The notes below the pieces were generated by a model. The model was not told the DNA's origin and searched no databases. It saw nothing but the letters and a program-made list of their open reading frames with translations. A DNA stretch of 64,000 nt from NCBI GenBank assembly GCA_046349215.1, contig JAXMCV010000005.1:248001-312000 (forward strand), read 5' to 3'. The stretch is from JAJXWB01 sp046349215. GTDB lineage: Bacteria; Pseudomonadota; Alphaproteobacteria; Rhizobiales; Beijerinckiaceae. Position numbers and translations under genes: made by a program. Of the stretch, positions 1-7,643 are shown piece by piece. How positions within the stretch are numbered: position 1 is the stretch's first letter; each line of letters begins with the position of its first letter.

Positions 1-65
1 AGCCGGTTGAACAGGGTGGACTTGCCGACATTGGGCCGGCCGATGATGGCGAGCGTGAAGGACAT
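1..65 (-). CDS. der: Ribosome-assembly GTPase Der (EngA), N-terminal fragment
   Basis: The gene starts at the complement of 63-65 and runs off the left edge of the window. The visible 21 residues begin [20 protein letters not shown], the first P-loop (GRPNVGKST) of the double-GTPase Der, which acts in maturation of the 50S ribosomal subunit. The yfgM-like gene lies 40 bp upstream on the same strand; yfgM and der are also close neighbours in enterobacteria, which supports the call. Only the first G1 motif can be seen, so the second GTPase domain and the KH-like domain are inferred from the family. Confidence 0.85.
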
Positions 66-105
66 GCTTTTCCGCGCGCCGATGCGCGCCGTTATTTCGC
101 CGAAC

Positions 106-765
106 TCACTTGGCGGCCGGACGGCCCGAACGCACGAGGCCCAGGAACGCCTCGGCGCGCTGCTTCATGTTTCCCGGCGCTTCGTTGTCGGTGACGATTT
201 CGTCGAGCCAGCGGCCCGCCGCGTCGAGGTCGTTGTCGCGCAGGGCGACGAGCGCCAGCAATTCGCGCGCGCTGGAACGGAAAGCGGCGCCGCCGGCGGC
301 AAGCGTCTGCAGACGGTTCTCCATCTCGCGGCGATCGGCGCTGTCGACGCGCAGATAGGCGGCGCGCAGGCGTGCGATGTCGCGGAACAGGGGATCGAGC
401 CCGTTGTCGTTGGCGAGCGCGTCATAGGCCTTGACCGTGCCGTCGCGGTCGCCGCCCGACATTTCCGCCGCCGCGCGCAGGCGCGCCAGGGCCGCGTAGC
501 CGGCCGGGCCTTCCCGGCCGAGCGCCTTCAGCGCGGCCAGAGATTCCGCCGTCTTGCCATCCCGCGACAGCGTGACCGCCGCCTGGAACTTCTCGTCGGC
601 GGCCTCGGCGGCCTTCTGCTGTTCGGTCTGCCAGTATTTCCAGCCACCGGCGGCGATCACGACGATCGCGGCGAGCGCGAGGATAAGGTTCTGGTACTTG
701 TTCCAGAGGGCGAGGGCCTGGTCCTGGCGGACTTCCTCGTCGACCTCGCGGAAAATATCGGCCAT
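106..765 (-). CDS. YfgM-like membrane-anchored TPR protein
   Basis: 219 residues. A cytoplasmic N-terminus with the start [16 protein letters not shown] is followed by one membrane segment (about residues 26-43, [15 protein letters not shown]) and an alanine-rich helical region that resembles degenerate tetratricopeptide repeats. This is the architecture of the YfgM/TPR_21 family, which associates with the Sec translocon and periplasmic chaperones. The start ATG is preceded by an open AT-poor leader. It lies directly upstream of der, so the two are probably co-transcribed. The family call is strong; the exact role in this organism is inferred. Confidence 0.8.
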
Positions 766-844
766 TGGGCAAATTCCGTTCCGGCCGTTGATCGGCCGCG
801 GCGCCTTCTAGCAGAAGCCGCGAGCAAACGCGAGGATTCAGCCC

Positions 845-2032
845 TCAGGCCCTCGGGCCCGCATGGCGGCGCAGGCCGAGCAGGAAGGCGGCGAAGCAGA
901 CGACGCCCATCGCTATGCCCAGCGCCCCGGACTGGAATGCCGCGGCGGCCGTGCCGGCGGACCGGGCGAGATAGCCAGCGGCGACAGGACCCAGAAGCAT
1001 CAGCAGGTAGAAGATCGTGTAGAAAACGCCCATGCCGACCGCGCGCTCGGCCGGCCGCAGGACCAGCGACGGCAGGGCCATGATGGGGCCGGCCGGCAGG
1101 CCGATCACCAGCCCCAGCGCTGCGAAGGCGAGCGCGGGTTGCGATGCGTTGCTGGCGACAAGCACGAGAATGGCGCCTATGGTGGCCGAGAGCGCAATGA
1201 TGAGGCGCGGCGCGCCCGTGCGGTCGGCGATGATCCCGCCGGCTGGCACCGACAGGATCGACAGCCACAGCACGATGCTGACGACGGAGCCCGCCGCGAC
1301 GGCGGACATGCCGCGTTCGGCGAGCATGGCAGGGCCGAAACCGAAAATCTGCGCGAAGCCGGCGTTGAACCAGCCCCAGACCATGGCCGCGAGCACGACC
1401 AGCCAGAACGTCGCGCCGCGCGGCCAGACCTGCGCTTGCGGCTGCGCGACAGCGGGCGACGGCGCCGCCGGTTGCGGCGGATCGCGATAGACGAGCGCCA
1501 CGAGCGCAAAGCCCGCAGCGCACAAGGCGGCGCTGACGAGAAAGACGCCGCGCAGGCCCGTCGCGTCGGCGAGCGGCGGCACGGCGAGCAGCGCGATCGC
1601 CAGCCCCACCGGCCATGAATTGACGAATATGCCCATGGCGGTCGCGGTATCGGCGCCGACGAACCAGTCGGTCACCATCTTGGTCATGAGCACGCTGACG
1701 AGAACGCCGCCGGCGCCCGCCACCATGCGGGCCGCCAGATGCACCGACCATACTTCCGAAAACGCGCCGGCAAGAGAGCCTGCGACCATCAGCGCGAGGC
1801 CCGCCAGTACGGTCGTGCGCGCCCCGAACCGCGCGCCGATCACGCCCGCAGGCAGCGCGAGAAACAGTCCGGTCAGGAAATAGACGCCGATCAGCACGCC
1901 GATCTGTTCGAGGCCGACGCCGAGATCCCGGCGCAGGACGTGGGTGGAAGACGCAACCGTCTGGAACTGGAAGCCGACGCTGGCGCGCGCGGCAAACAGC
2001 GCGAAGAGGATCGTCCAGCGATTTCGGGACAT
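845..2032 (-). CDS. Major facilitator superfamily (MFS) permease
   Basis: 395 residues, typical MFS length, with about twelve hydrophobic segments and a longer hydrophilic, proline-rich loop (around residues 190-210, PQPAAPSPAVAQPQ) between the two six-helix halves. The signature loop between helices 2 and 3 is visible as GVIGARFGARTTVLAG, close to the GxxxDRxGxR pattern. Overall it resembles the CynX/NimT-type MFS subfamily. The substrate cannot be told from sequence. It stands alone, 77 bp upstream of the yfgM-like gene with which it shares strand. Confidence 0.8.
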   Translation of the reverse strand: MSRNRWTILFALFAARASVGFQFQTVASSTHVLRRDLGVGLEQIGVLIGVYFLTGLFLALPAGVIGARFGARTTVLAGLALMVAGSLAGAFSEVWSVHLAARMVAGAGGVLVSVLMTKMVTDWFVGADTATAMGIFVNSWPVGLAIALLAVPPLADATGLRGVFLVSAALCAAGFALVALVYRDPPQPAAPSPAVAQPQAQVWPRGATFWLVVLAAMVWGWFNAGFAQIFGFGPAMLAERGMSAVAAGSVVSIVLWLSILSVPAGGIIADRTGAPRLIIALSATIGAILVLVASNASQPALAFAALGLVIGLPAGPIMALPSLVLRPAERAVGMGVFYTIFYLLMLLGPVAAGYLARSAGTAAAAFQSGALGIAMGVVCFAAFLLGLRRHAGPRA

Positions 2033-2108
2033 GCGAATCCGATCGCGGCGGAAGGCCTTTCCGATCCTAGCGGCAGAGCGGGCGCGCGGTCGAGCGGGGA
2101 GCGCGGCG

Positions 2109-3356
2109 TCAGCCGAACAGGCCCGAGACGCCGGACCACACGCCGAAGACGACCGTCACGGCGATGACCGTTCCGCTGACCCAGGCCCAGGCGCCCTGCA
2201 CGCGCCACGGTTCCGGCAGTCGCCGCGCCAGAAGGAACAGGAAGCCGAGCACGATCGGCAGCAGCAGCGCGTTCATCACCTGCACGCCGACGGAGATGGC
2301 GACGAGATCGGCGCCGGACGACACGACGAGCGCGCCGACGACCAACGCCGCCGTATAGACGCCGTAGAACCACGGCGCCTCGCGCGGCTCGAGTTCGAGC
2401 GAATGCTTGTGGCCCATAACCTCGGCGAGCGTGCGCGCCGCCGTCAGCGTGACGACGATGGTGGCGACGATGGCCGCGCCCGACATGCCGAGGCCGAAGG
2501 CGAGCTTGCCCATGCGATCGCCGAGATAGGGCGTGATGGCGTCGGCGATCTGCTGCACCGTGTCGAGCGAACCGGCCTCGCCCTTGCGCCCGAGCGTCGC
2601 GGCGGTGGCGATGACGACGGCGGCCATGATGAGCTGCGTCAGCACGGAGCCCAGCGCCGTGTCGATGCGCGCGGCCTTCATGTGCTCGGGTTTGAGACCC
2701 TTCTCGATCACCGACGACTGCTGGAAGAAAACCATCCACGGCATGATGACCGCGCCGATGTTGGCGGAGACGAGATAGAGATATTTCGGATCGCGCCAGG
2801 GAATGTCGATCGCCTCGCGCGCCAGTTCCCCGAGGTTCGGTTCGGCCGCCCAGGCGACGCCGAGAAACACCAGTTCGAACGCGCCGACAGCTATGGCGAT
2901 GCGCTCGACCGACAGGTAGCTGCCGGTGAAGGCCATGAACAGAAGCGCGCCGACGACGAGGATCATCGTCGTCCATGCCGGCACGCCCATCATCAGGCCG
3001 ACGCCGGCGAGCCCCGACAATTCGCTGAGCAGCGCGCCGACGCAAGACACGCAGAGCGTGATGACGGAAAACCACGCCCAGAACTTTCCGAAATGCAGCA
3101 GGATGAGTTCGGCGTGGCCCTTGCCGCTGACGATGCCGAGCCTGACCGTCAGCTCCTGCACGACATAGAGGATCGGCGCCAGCACGAGCTGCAGCAGCAG
3201 GAGCCTGTAGCCCCATTGCGCGCCCGATTGCGCGGCCGTGATGACGGAGCCCGCATCCGTGTCGGCGAGCATGACGACGATTCCGGGACCGGCCACGGCG
3301 AGAAAGCGCGCGAAGCCTGAAAGCTTTGGCGTGCTGCGTTCCGCGGCCATGCTCAT
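2109..3356 (-). CDS. NRAMP-related divalent metal transporter with altered metal-site motifs
   Basis: 415 residues with about eleven hydrophobic segments. TM1 carries GPGIVVMLADTDAGSVITAA where canonical NRAMP proteins have a DPGN motif: the aspartate (D34) is kept but Pro and Asn are replaced by Ala35 and Ser37. TM6 reads GAVIMPWMVFFQQS where canonical members have MPH: Met and Pro are kept, His is Trp. The fold assignment is good, but these are the residues that bind Mn/Fe in MntH, so ion specificity is open (Mn, Mg or another cation). The start is supported by an AAGGGGA ribosome site 6-7 bp upstream. Monocistronic by context. Confidence 0.75.
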   Translation of the reverse strand: MSMAAERSTPKLSGFARFLAVAGPGIVVMLADTDAGSVITAAQSGAQWGYRLLLLQLVLAPILYVVQELTVRLGIVSGKGHAELILLHFGKFWAWFSVITLCVSCVGALLSELSGLAGVGLMMGVPAWTTMILVVGALLFMAFTGSYLSVERIAIAVGAFELVFLGVAWAAEPNLGELAREAIDIPWRDPKYLYLVSANIGAVIMPWMVFFQQSSVIEKGLKPEHMKAARIDTALGSVLTQLIMAAVVIATAATLGRKGEAGSLDTVQQIADAITPYLGDRMGKLAFGLGMSGAAIVATIVVTLTAARTLAEVMGHKHSLELEPREAPWFYGVYTAALVVGALVVSSGADLVAISVGVQVMNALLLPIVLGFLFLLARRLPEPWRVQGAWAWVSGTVIAVTVVFGVWSGVSGLFG

Positions 3357-3483
3357 GCCGGTCCCCTTCCTGTCGAAACGGGGCTATCGGCGCGGTGCGC
3401 GGCGGTCAATGCGGCGGGTCACACCGGCGCGAGATTTGAGACGTTCCAGAATTGATGCATGTCTTGTGAAAGCCCGCTGCACG

Positions 3484-3834
3484 CTAGCCCGCAATTTCCG
3501 CGTACAGTTTCGGATCGAAGCCGACGAGCACCCTGCCCTTCGCCTCCAGCACCGGCCGCTTGATCATCGACGGCTCGGCCAGCATCAGCGCGATGGCCCT
3601 GGCTTCCGTGATGCCTTCCTTCTTCGCCTCGGGCAGTTTGCGGAAGGTCGTGCCGGCCTTGTTGAGCAGTTTCTCCCAGCCGACCTCTTTCGCCCATGCC
3701 TTCAGCTTCGCCTCCGGCGCGCCCTGCGTCTTGTAGTCGTGGAAATCGTAGGCAACGCCCTTGGCGTCGAGAAAGGCGCGCGCCTTCTTCATCGTGTCGC
3801 AGTTTTTTATGCCGTAGATGATGGGTTTGTGCAT
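3484..3834 (-). CDS. ArsC/Spx-family protein (YffB-like reductase)
   Basis: 116 residues with a thioredoxin-like ArsC fold. The N-terminus MHKPIIYGIKNCDTMKKARA has the single active-site cysteine C12 in the NCDTMKKA context typical of YffB-like members, and the later KRPVLE stretch corresponds to the conserved RP motif of ArsC/Spx proteins. Members of this group are glutathione-dependent thiol reductases or regulators rather than proven arsenate reductases. No arsenic resistance genes are nearby, so an arsenate role is not supported here. The upstream gene, a VapB-type antitoxin, ends 24 bp away on the same strand. Confidence 0.8.
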   Translation of the reverse strand: MHKPIIYGIKNCDTMKKARAFLDAKGVAYDFHDYKTQGAPEAKLKAWAKEVGWEKLLNKAGTTFRKLPEAKKEGITEARAIALMLAEPSMIKRPVLEAKGRVLVGFDPKLYAEIAG

Positions 3835-3858
3835 ATCGGATTCCCTTTCGGCTGCGCT

Positions 3859-4080
3859 TCAGAATTCCTGACGCGCAGGCGCAAGTGGCGGTTCGCGCTC
3901 GGGGAGATCGGCGCCCGGAGAGTCGAAGAAATTGTCCCACGATGCGTCGACCGGCGCGACGACGATCCGGCTCCCTTCCCGCTGGATGCGCACTTCGCGA
4001 ACGTGATCGGGAAAAGCGACGTCTTCGGGCAGACGGATCGTCTGCGACCGTTTGGAACGGGTGAGCGTGGCGCGAGCCAT
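3859..4080 (-). CDS. VapB-type (AbrB-fold) antitoxin without a cognate toxin
   Basis: 73 residues. The N-terminal half (TLTRSKRSQTIRLPEDVAFP) is the swapped-hairpin AbrB/SpoVT DNA-binding region seen in VapB antitoxins; the C-terminal half (WDNFFDS) resembles the segment that wraps a PIN toxin. No vapC follows: the next gene, 24 bp downstream, is the ArsC-like reductase. It is divergent from the Phd/VapC module starting at 4177, 96 bp away. It is therefore either an orphan left after loss of its own toxin or an extra antitoxin for the neighbouring PIN toxin. Confidence 0.75.
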   Translation of the reverse strand: MARATLTRSKRSQTIRLPEDVAFPDHVREVRIQREGSRIVVAPVDASWDNFFDSPGADLPEREPPLAPARQEF

Positions 4081-4144
4081 GCAGAAAAATTGCGGCCGTC
4101 GACCAGCAAGTCAATGGATTTTGCTTGCGCATATCAACGCAAGC

Positions 4145-4166
4145 TGACTAGATATATGACTAGTCA
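4145..4166. promoter_or_regulatory. Palindromic operator of the phd-vapC module
   Basis: TGACTAG (4145-4151) and CTAGTCA (4160-4166) form a 7-bp inverted repeat around an 8-bp AT-rich spacer. The right half is itself a perfect 10-bp palindrome, TGACTAGTCA (4157-4166). It lies 10 bp upstream of the antitoxin ATG and touches its ribosome-binding site. Phd-type antitoxins autorepress by binding such palindromes, so this is the likely operator; it also sits between the divergent vapB and phd promoters. Confidence 0.65.
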
Positions 4167-4176
4167 GGAGGTCGTC

Positions 4177-4434
4177 ATGTCCGCATGGTCCGTCCAGGAC
4201 GCCAAGGCGCGATTTTCGGAACTTCTCGAAACATGCCTTGCCGAAGGCCCGCAGGTCGTCACCAAGCGCGGCGCGGAGACGGCCGTGCTCGTGCCGCTAG
4301 ACGAATGGAAGCGGTTGCAGGCCTCCGCCCGGCCGTCCCTGAAGGATTTTCTGCTTGGCGACGGGCCGCGCTTCGATCTCGAACTGCCCGACCGGAAAAA
4401 AATGCGCATGCGCAAGCCGCCGACCTTCGACTGA
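4177..4434 (+). CDS. Phd/YefM-family antitoxin
   Basis: 85 residues. The N-terminus MSAWSVQDAKARFSELLETC and the segment VVTKRGAETAVLVPLDEWKR are the standard Phd/YefM DNA-binding and dimerisation core; the basic, disordered C-terminus (PDRKKMRMRKPPTF) would neutralise the toxin. The start at 4177 is chosen because AGGAGG lies 4-8 bp upstream and the family alignment begins there. The stop is followed after 2 bp by the PIN toxin start, so the pair is translationally coupled. Pairing of a Phd antitoxin with a VapC toxin is common in alphaproteobacteria. Confidence 0.9.
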   Translation: MSAWSVQDAKARFSELLETCLAEGPQVVTKRGAETAVLVPLDEWKRLQASARPSLKDFLLGDGPRFDLELPDRKKMRMRKPPTFD

Positions 4435-4436
4435 GC

Positions 4437-4844
4437 ATGTATCTTCTCGACACGAATGTCGTCTCGGAACTGCGCCGCGCCAGGCCGCATGGCGCCGTGC
4501 TCGAATGGCTCCGCAGCGCCGCCGACAGCGGCCTTGCGATCTGCGCCGCGACGATCGGAGAAATCCAGGCAGGCGTCGAGAAGACGCGCCCCCACGATTC
4601 CAAACGCGCCGGACAGATCGACCTGTGGCTCTCCACGATCGTGCAGAACTATGTCGTCCTGCCGCATGACGCCGAGGCCTTTCGCGCGTGGGGCCGGATC
4701 ATGCACGGCAAGTCGCCGACGCTGGCGATGGACGCCATGATCGCCTCGGTGGCGCTGACGCGGGGGCTGGTCGTGGCGACGCGGAACGTGAAGGATTTTG
4801 CAGGATTTGGCGTGAAGACGGTCGATCCGTTCTCACACCGCTAG
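4437..4844 (+). CDS. VapC-type PIN-domain ribonuclease toxin
   Basis: 135 residues, full length for a PIN toxin. The acidic active-site residues are all present: D5 (MYLLDTNV), E42 (GEIQAG), D99 (LAMDAMIA) and D120 (NVKDF). VapC toxins cleave tRNA or rRNA when the antitoxin is degraded. The start is fixed by the 2-bp gap to the antitoxin stop. Nothing suggests inactivation. It converges with guaA, 83 bp away. Confidence 0.92.
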   Translation: MYLLDTNVVSELRRARPHGAVLEWLRSAADSGLAICAATIGEIQAGVEKTRPHDSKRAGQIDLWLSTIVQNYVVLPHDAEAFRAWGRIMHGKSPTLAMDAMIASVALTRGLVVATRNVKDFAGFGVKTVDPFSHR

Positions 4845-4927
4845 CGTGACAGACACGGGGCGACTGCTTGCGGATCGCCATGTCGCCCAGTCGCCGCAAG
4901 CGCTTCTCGGGACGACGCCTTAGCCCC

Positions 4928-6535
4928 TCACTCCCACTCGATCGTCCCCGGCGGCTTCGACGTTACGTCGTACACGACGCGATTGACGCCCTTCACCTCG
5001 TTGATGATGCGCGTCGCCGCGCGTCCGAGGAAATTCATGTCGAAGGGGAAGAAGTCCGCGGTCATGCCGTCGACCGATGTCACGGCGCGCAGCGCGCACA
5101 CGCTGTCGTAGGTGCGGCCGTCGCCCATCACGCCGACCGTGCGCACCGGCAGCAGAACGGCGAAGGCCTGCCAGATCTTGTCGTAGAGGCCGGCCCTGCG
5201 GATTTCGTCGAGATAGATGGCGTCGGCCTTGCGCAGGATGTCGAGCTTTTCCTGCGTGATGGCGCCGGGGATGCGTATGGCGAGGCCCGGCCCCGGGAAG
5301 GGATGGCGGCCGACAAACGACTCGGGCAGGCCGAGTTCGCGGCCGAGCGCGCGCACCTCGTCCTTGAACAATTCGCGCAGCGGCTCGACGAGCTTCATGT
5401 TCATGCGCTCGGGCAGGCCGCCGACATTGTGGTGGCTCTTGATCGTCACCGACGGGCCGCCGGTGAAGGAGACGCTTTCGATCACGTCCGGATAGAGCGT
5501 GCCCTGCGCCAGGAATTCCGGCGCGCCCTTGCCGTCGGCGCCGATCTTCTTCGCCTCCGCCTCGAACACCTCGATGAACAGGCGGCCGATCGTCTTGCGC
5601 TTCTGCTCGGGGTCCGTGACGCCGTCGAGTTCGCCAAGGAAAAGCTTCGACGCGTCCACGTGCACGAGCGGTATGTTGTAATGGTCGCGGAACAGGCTCA
5701 CGACCTGCTCGGCCTCGGCCTGGCGCATCAGGCCGTGATCGACGAAGACGCAGGTCAGCAGGTCGCCGATCGCCTCGTGGATCAGCACGGCGGCGACGGA
5801 GGAATCGACGCCGCCGGACAGGCCGCACAGCACGCGGCCATTGCCGACCTGATGGCGGATGGCGGCGATGGCCTCGGCGCGGAAGGCGGCCATCGTCCAG
5901 TCGCGGCGCAGGCCCGCGACCTCGTGCACGAAATTGGACAGGAGTTTCGCGCCGTCGGGCGTGTGCACCACTTCCGGGTGGAACATGGTGGTGAAGATCT
6001 TGCGCTTCTCGTCGGTGGCCACCGCAAAGGGCGCGTTTTCCGAGACAGCCTTGACCGAAAAGCCCTCCGGCAGTCGCGTCACGCGGTCGCCGTGGCTCAT
6101 CCAGACCGGATATTTACGGCCCTTTTCCCATATGCCCCGAAACAGGGCCGAATCCTCGACGATCTCGACCTCGGCGCGGCCGAATTCGGCGGCGTGGCCG
6201 CCTTCCACCTGCCCGCCGAGTTGCACGGCCGTCGTCTGCTGGCCGTAGCAGATGGAAAGCACCGGCACCCCCGCCGCGAAGATCGCCTCCGGGGCGCGCG
6301 GCGAGCCGGCCTCGGTGACCGAGGCCGGGCCGCCCGACAGGATCACGGCCTTGGGATGCAGGTCGGCAAAGGCCTTTGCGGCGCTCTGGAACGGGTGGAT
6401 TTCGCAATAGACGCCGGCCTCGCGGACGCGCCGGGCGATGAGCTGGGTGACCTGCGAGCCGAAGTCGACGATCAGCACCTTGTCGTGGCGGTCGACGATT
6501 TCCCTGTGGGGATCGGGGGTCGCGGAAGCAGTCAT
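4928..6535 (-). CDS. guaA: GMP synthase (glutamine-hydrolysing)
   Basis: 535 residues; converts XMP to GMP using ATP and glutamine in purine synthesis. The class I glutamine amidotransferase domain shows the nucleophile C96 (LSICYGQQ) with H186 and E188 (MFHPEV). The ATP pyrophosphatase P-loop is SGGVDSS (240-246), and the C-terminal dimerisation domain ends in PPGTIEWE, as in the family. The start at the complement of 6533-6535 gives a 20-residue lead before the amidotransferase core; further upstream in-frame codons are not supported. Single gene, cytoplasmic, housekeeping. Confidence 0.97.
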   Translation of the reverse strand: MTASATPDPHREIVDRHDKVLIVDFGSQVTQLIARRVREAGVYCEIHPFQSAAKAFADLHPKAVILSGGPASVTEAGSPRAPEAIFAAGVPVLSICYGQQTTAVQLGGQVEGGHAAEFGRAEVEIVEDSALFRGIWEKGRKYPVWMSHGDRVTRLPEGFSVKAVSENAPFAVATDEKRKIFTTMFHPEVVHTPDGAKLLSNFVHEVAGLRRDWTMAAFRAEAIAAIRHQVGNGRVLCGLSGGVDSSVAAVLIHEAIGDLLTCVFVDHGLMRQAEAEQVVSLFRDHYNIPLVHVDASKLFLGELDGVTDPEQKRKTIGRLFIEVFEAEAKKIGADGKGAPEFLAQGTLYPDVIESVSFTGGPSVTIKSHHNVGGLPERMNMKLVEPLRELFKDEVRALGRELGLPESFVGRHPFPGPGLAIRIPGAITQEKLDILRKADAIYLDEIRRAGLYDKIWQAFAVLLPVRTVGVMGDGRTYDSVCALRAVTSVDGMTADFFPFDMNFLGRAATRIINEVKGVNRVVYDVTSKPPGTIEWE

Positions 6536-6697
6536 TCGGTCCTCGCCGTCAAAGCGCGTGATTAGGCGAAGGCGCCGGCCTGCGCAACGCAAAAGCGGCC
6601 TTCCTTAACGGTTTTAAACGGGGTTTCGAGCCTTTGGCTTGAGGGGCCTGCAAGAGGAAGCGGCCTAGGGTCGCATCAAGCCCGGACAAGGGCGGGG

Positions 6698-7639
6698 ATG
6701 CGGACAAAAGCCATGTATGCGGAAAACACCGATGTCGCGCGGATGATCGCCGGACGGGCGAAGCTCGCCGAACTTTCGTCGCTCTTTTCGCCGGGGATCG
6801 AACCGCCGCCGCCCCTGTCGCCGTCGGCGCGTCGCGAACTGCGCCGCAAGATGTTCACCGAGACGATTCCGCAGACGATCGTCCGCATGTTCAAGGCGGC
6901 CCGCGCCGCCGTGATGCGGGACGGGCTCGGCGGCTGCTTCCGCGCCGTCGAACTCATGCTGCGCGAGCGCGCGATCGGCGCCCTCGGCCTGCCCGACGCG
7001 GAACGGGCGCTGCATTCTCCGGACGGATTGTGCGGCGTGGCGGAAGACCTCTCGGTCGCCACGATGATGGACGCCTACGAGAAGGGGCTGTTTCCCTCCT
7101 CGCATCTCGGCCCGATGAAATGGTGGGCGCCCAATTCACGCGCCGTCGTGTCGCCTGCCCTGCTCGAACGCCGGCTGGCGAACGTCGATTCCAGGGGAGA
7201 GATCGGCGCGACCGTGATCTTCGACCGCGATTTTGAAGAGGCGCTCTGCGACGAGGCCTCGGATGCGCCGACGCCGCCGCGTCTGAAATGGGCCTTCGCG
7301 CGCCTGTTCGACGCCGGCTTCGCTCATTCCTTCGATGTCGTCGCGCGCAGCGGCGAGAAGATCGGCAGCGGCTTCGGCGTGGCTGTCGGTCGCGTCTTCG
7401 TGGTCGAGGGCATGCGCTTCCAGGACGCGGCGGCGCGCGAGGCGGGGCTCGCCGCCTTCGCGCGGGCGCTGGATTCGCGGGGCTTCGCGCTGATCGACGC
7501 CAAGCGCCTGACGCCGGAACTTGCGGGCTGCGGCTTCGACGCGACGCCGCGCGTCGGCTACGGCCTGCGCCTGAAGGCGCTGCTCGGACACGAGAAGATC
7601 GGCCGCTGGAGCGCGCCGGAATGGCGCGAGGCCGCCTGA
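6698..7639 (+). CDS. Aat-like leucyl/phenylalanyl-tRNA--protein transferase (divergent)
   Basis: 313 residues. The segment from about residue 115 (DLSVATMMDAYEKGLFP, then PMKWWAPNSRAVV) matches the core of Aat, which attaches Leu or Phe to N-terminal Lys/Arg and feeds proteins to the N-degron pathway. It is longer than standard Aat (about 200-240 residues) because of an extra, helical N-terminal ~110 residues of unknown role. The end also differs from the classical enzyme. It may be a second, specialised Aat paralogue rather than the canonical one. A start at 6698 follows a purine-rich AAGGGCGGGG; M6 at 6713 is an alternative. Confidence 0.65.
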   Translation: MRTKAMYAENTDVARMIAGRAKLAELSSLFSPGIEPPPPLSPSARRELRRKMFTETIPQTIVRMFKAARAAVMRDGLGGCFRAVELMLRERAIGALGLPDAERALHSPDGLCGVAEDLSVATMMDAYEKGLFPSSHLGPMKWWAPNSRAVVSPALLERRLANVDSRGEIGATVIFDRDFEEALCDEASDAPTPPRLKWAFARLFDAGFAHSFDVVARSGEKIGSGFGVAVGRVFVVEGMRFQDAAAREAGLAAFARALDSRGFALIDAKRLTPELAGCGFDATPRVGYGLRLKALLGHEKIGRWSAPEWREAA

Positions 7640-7643
7640 GGCG

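Noticed and set aside
3484..3834. Arsenate reductase annotation
   Set aside because: Fold matches ArsC, but no ars genes are near and the sequence matches the YffB subgroup, so the arsenic role is not claimed.
4868..6565. 565-codon open frame on the plus strand
   Set aside because: Antisense shadow of guaA, which has full family motifs.
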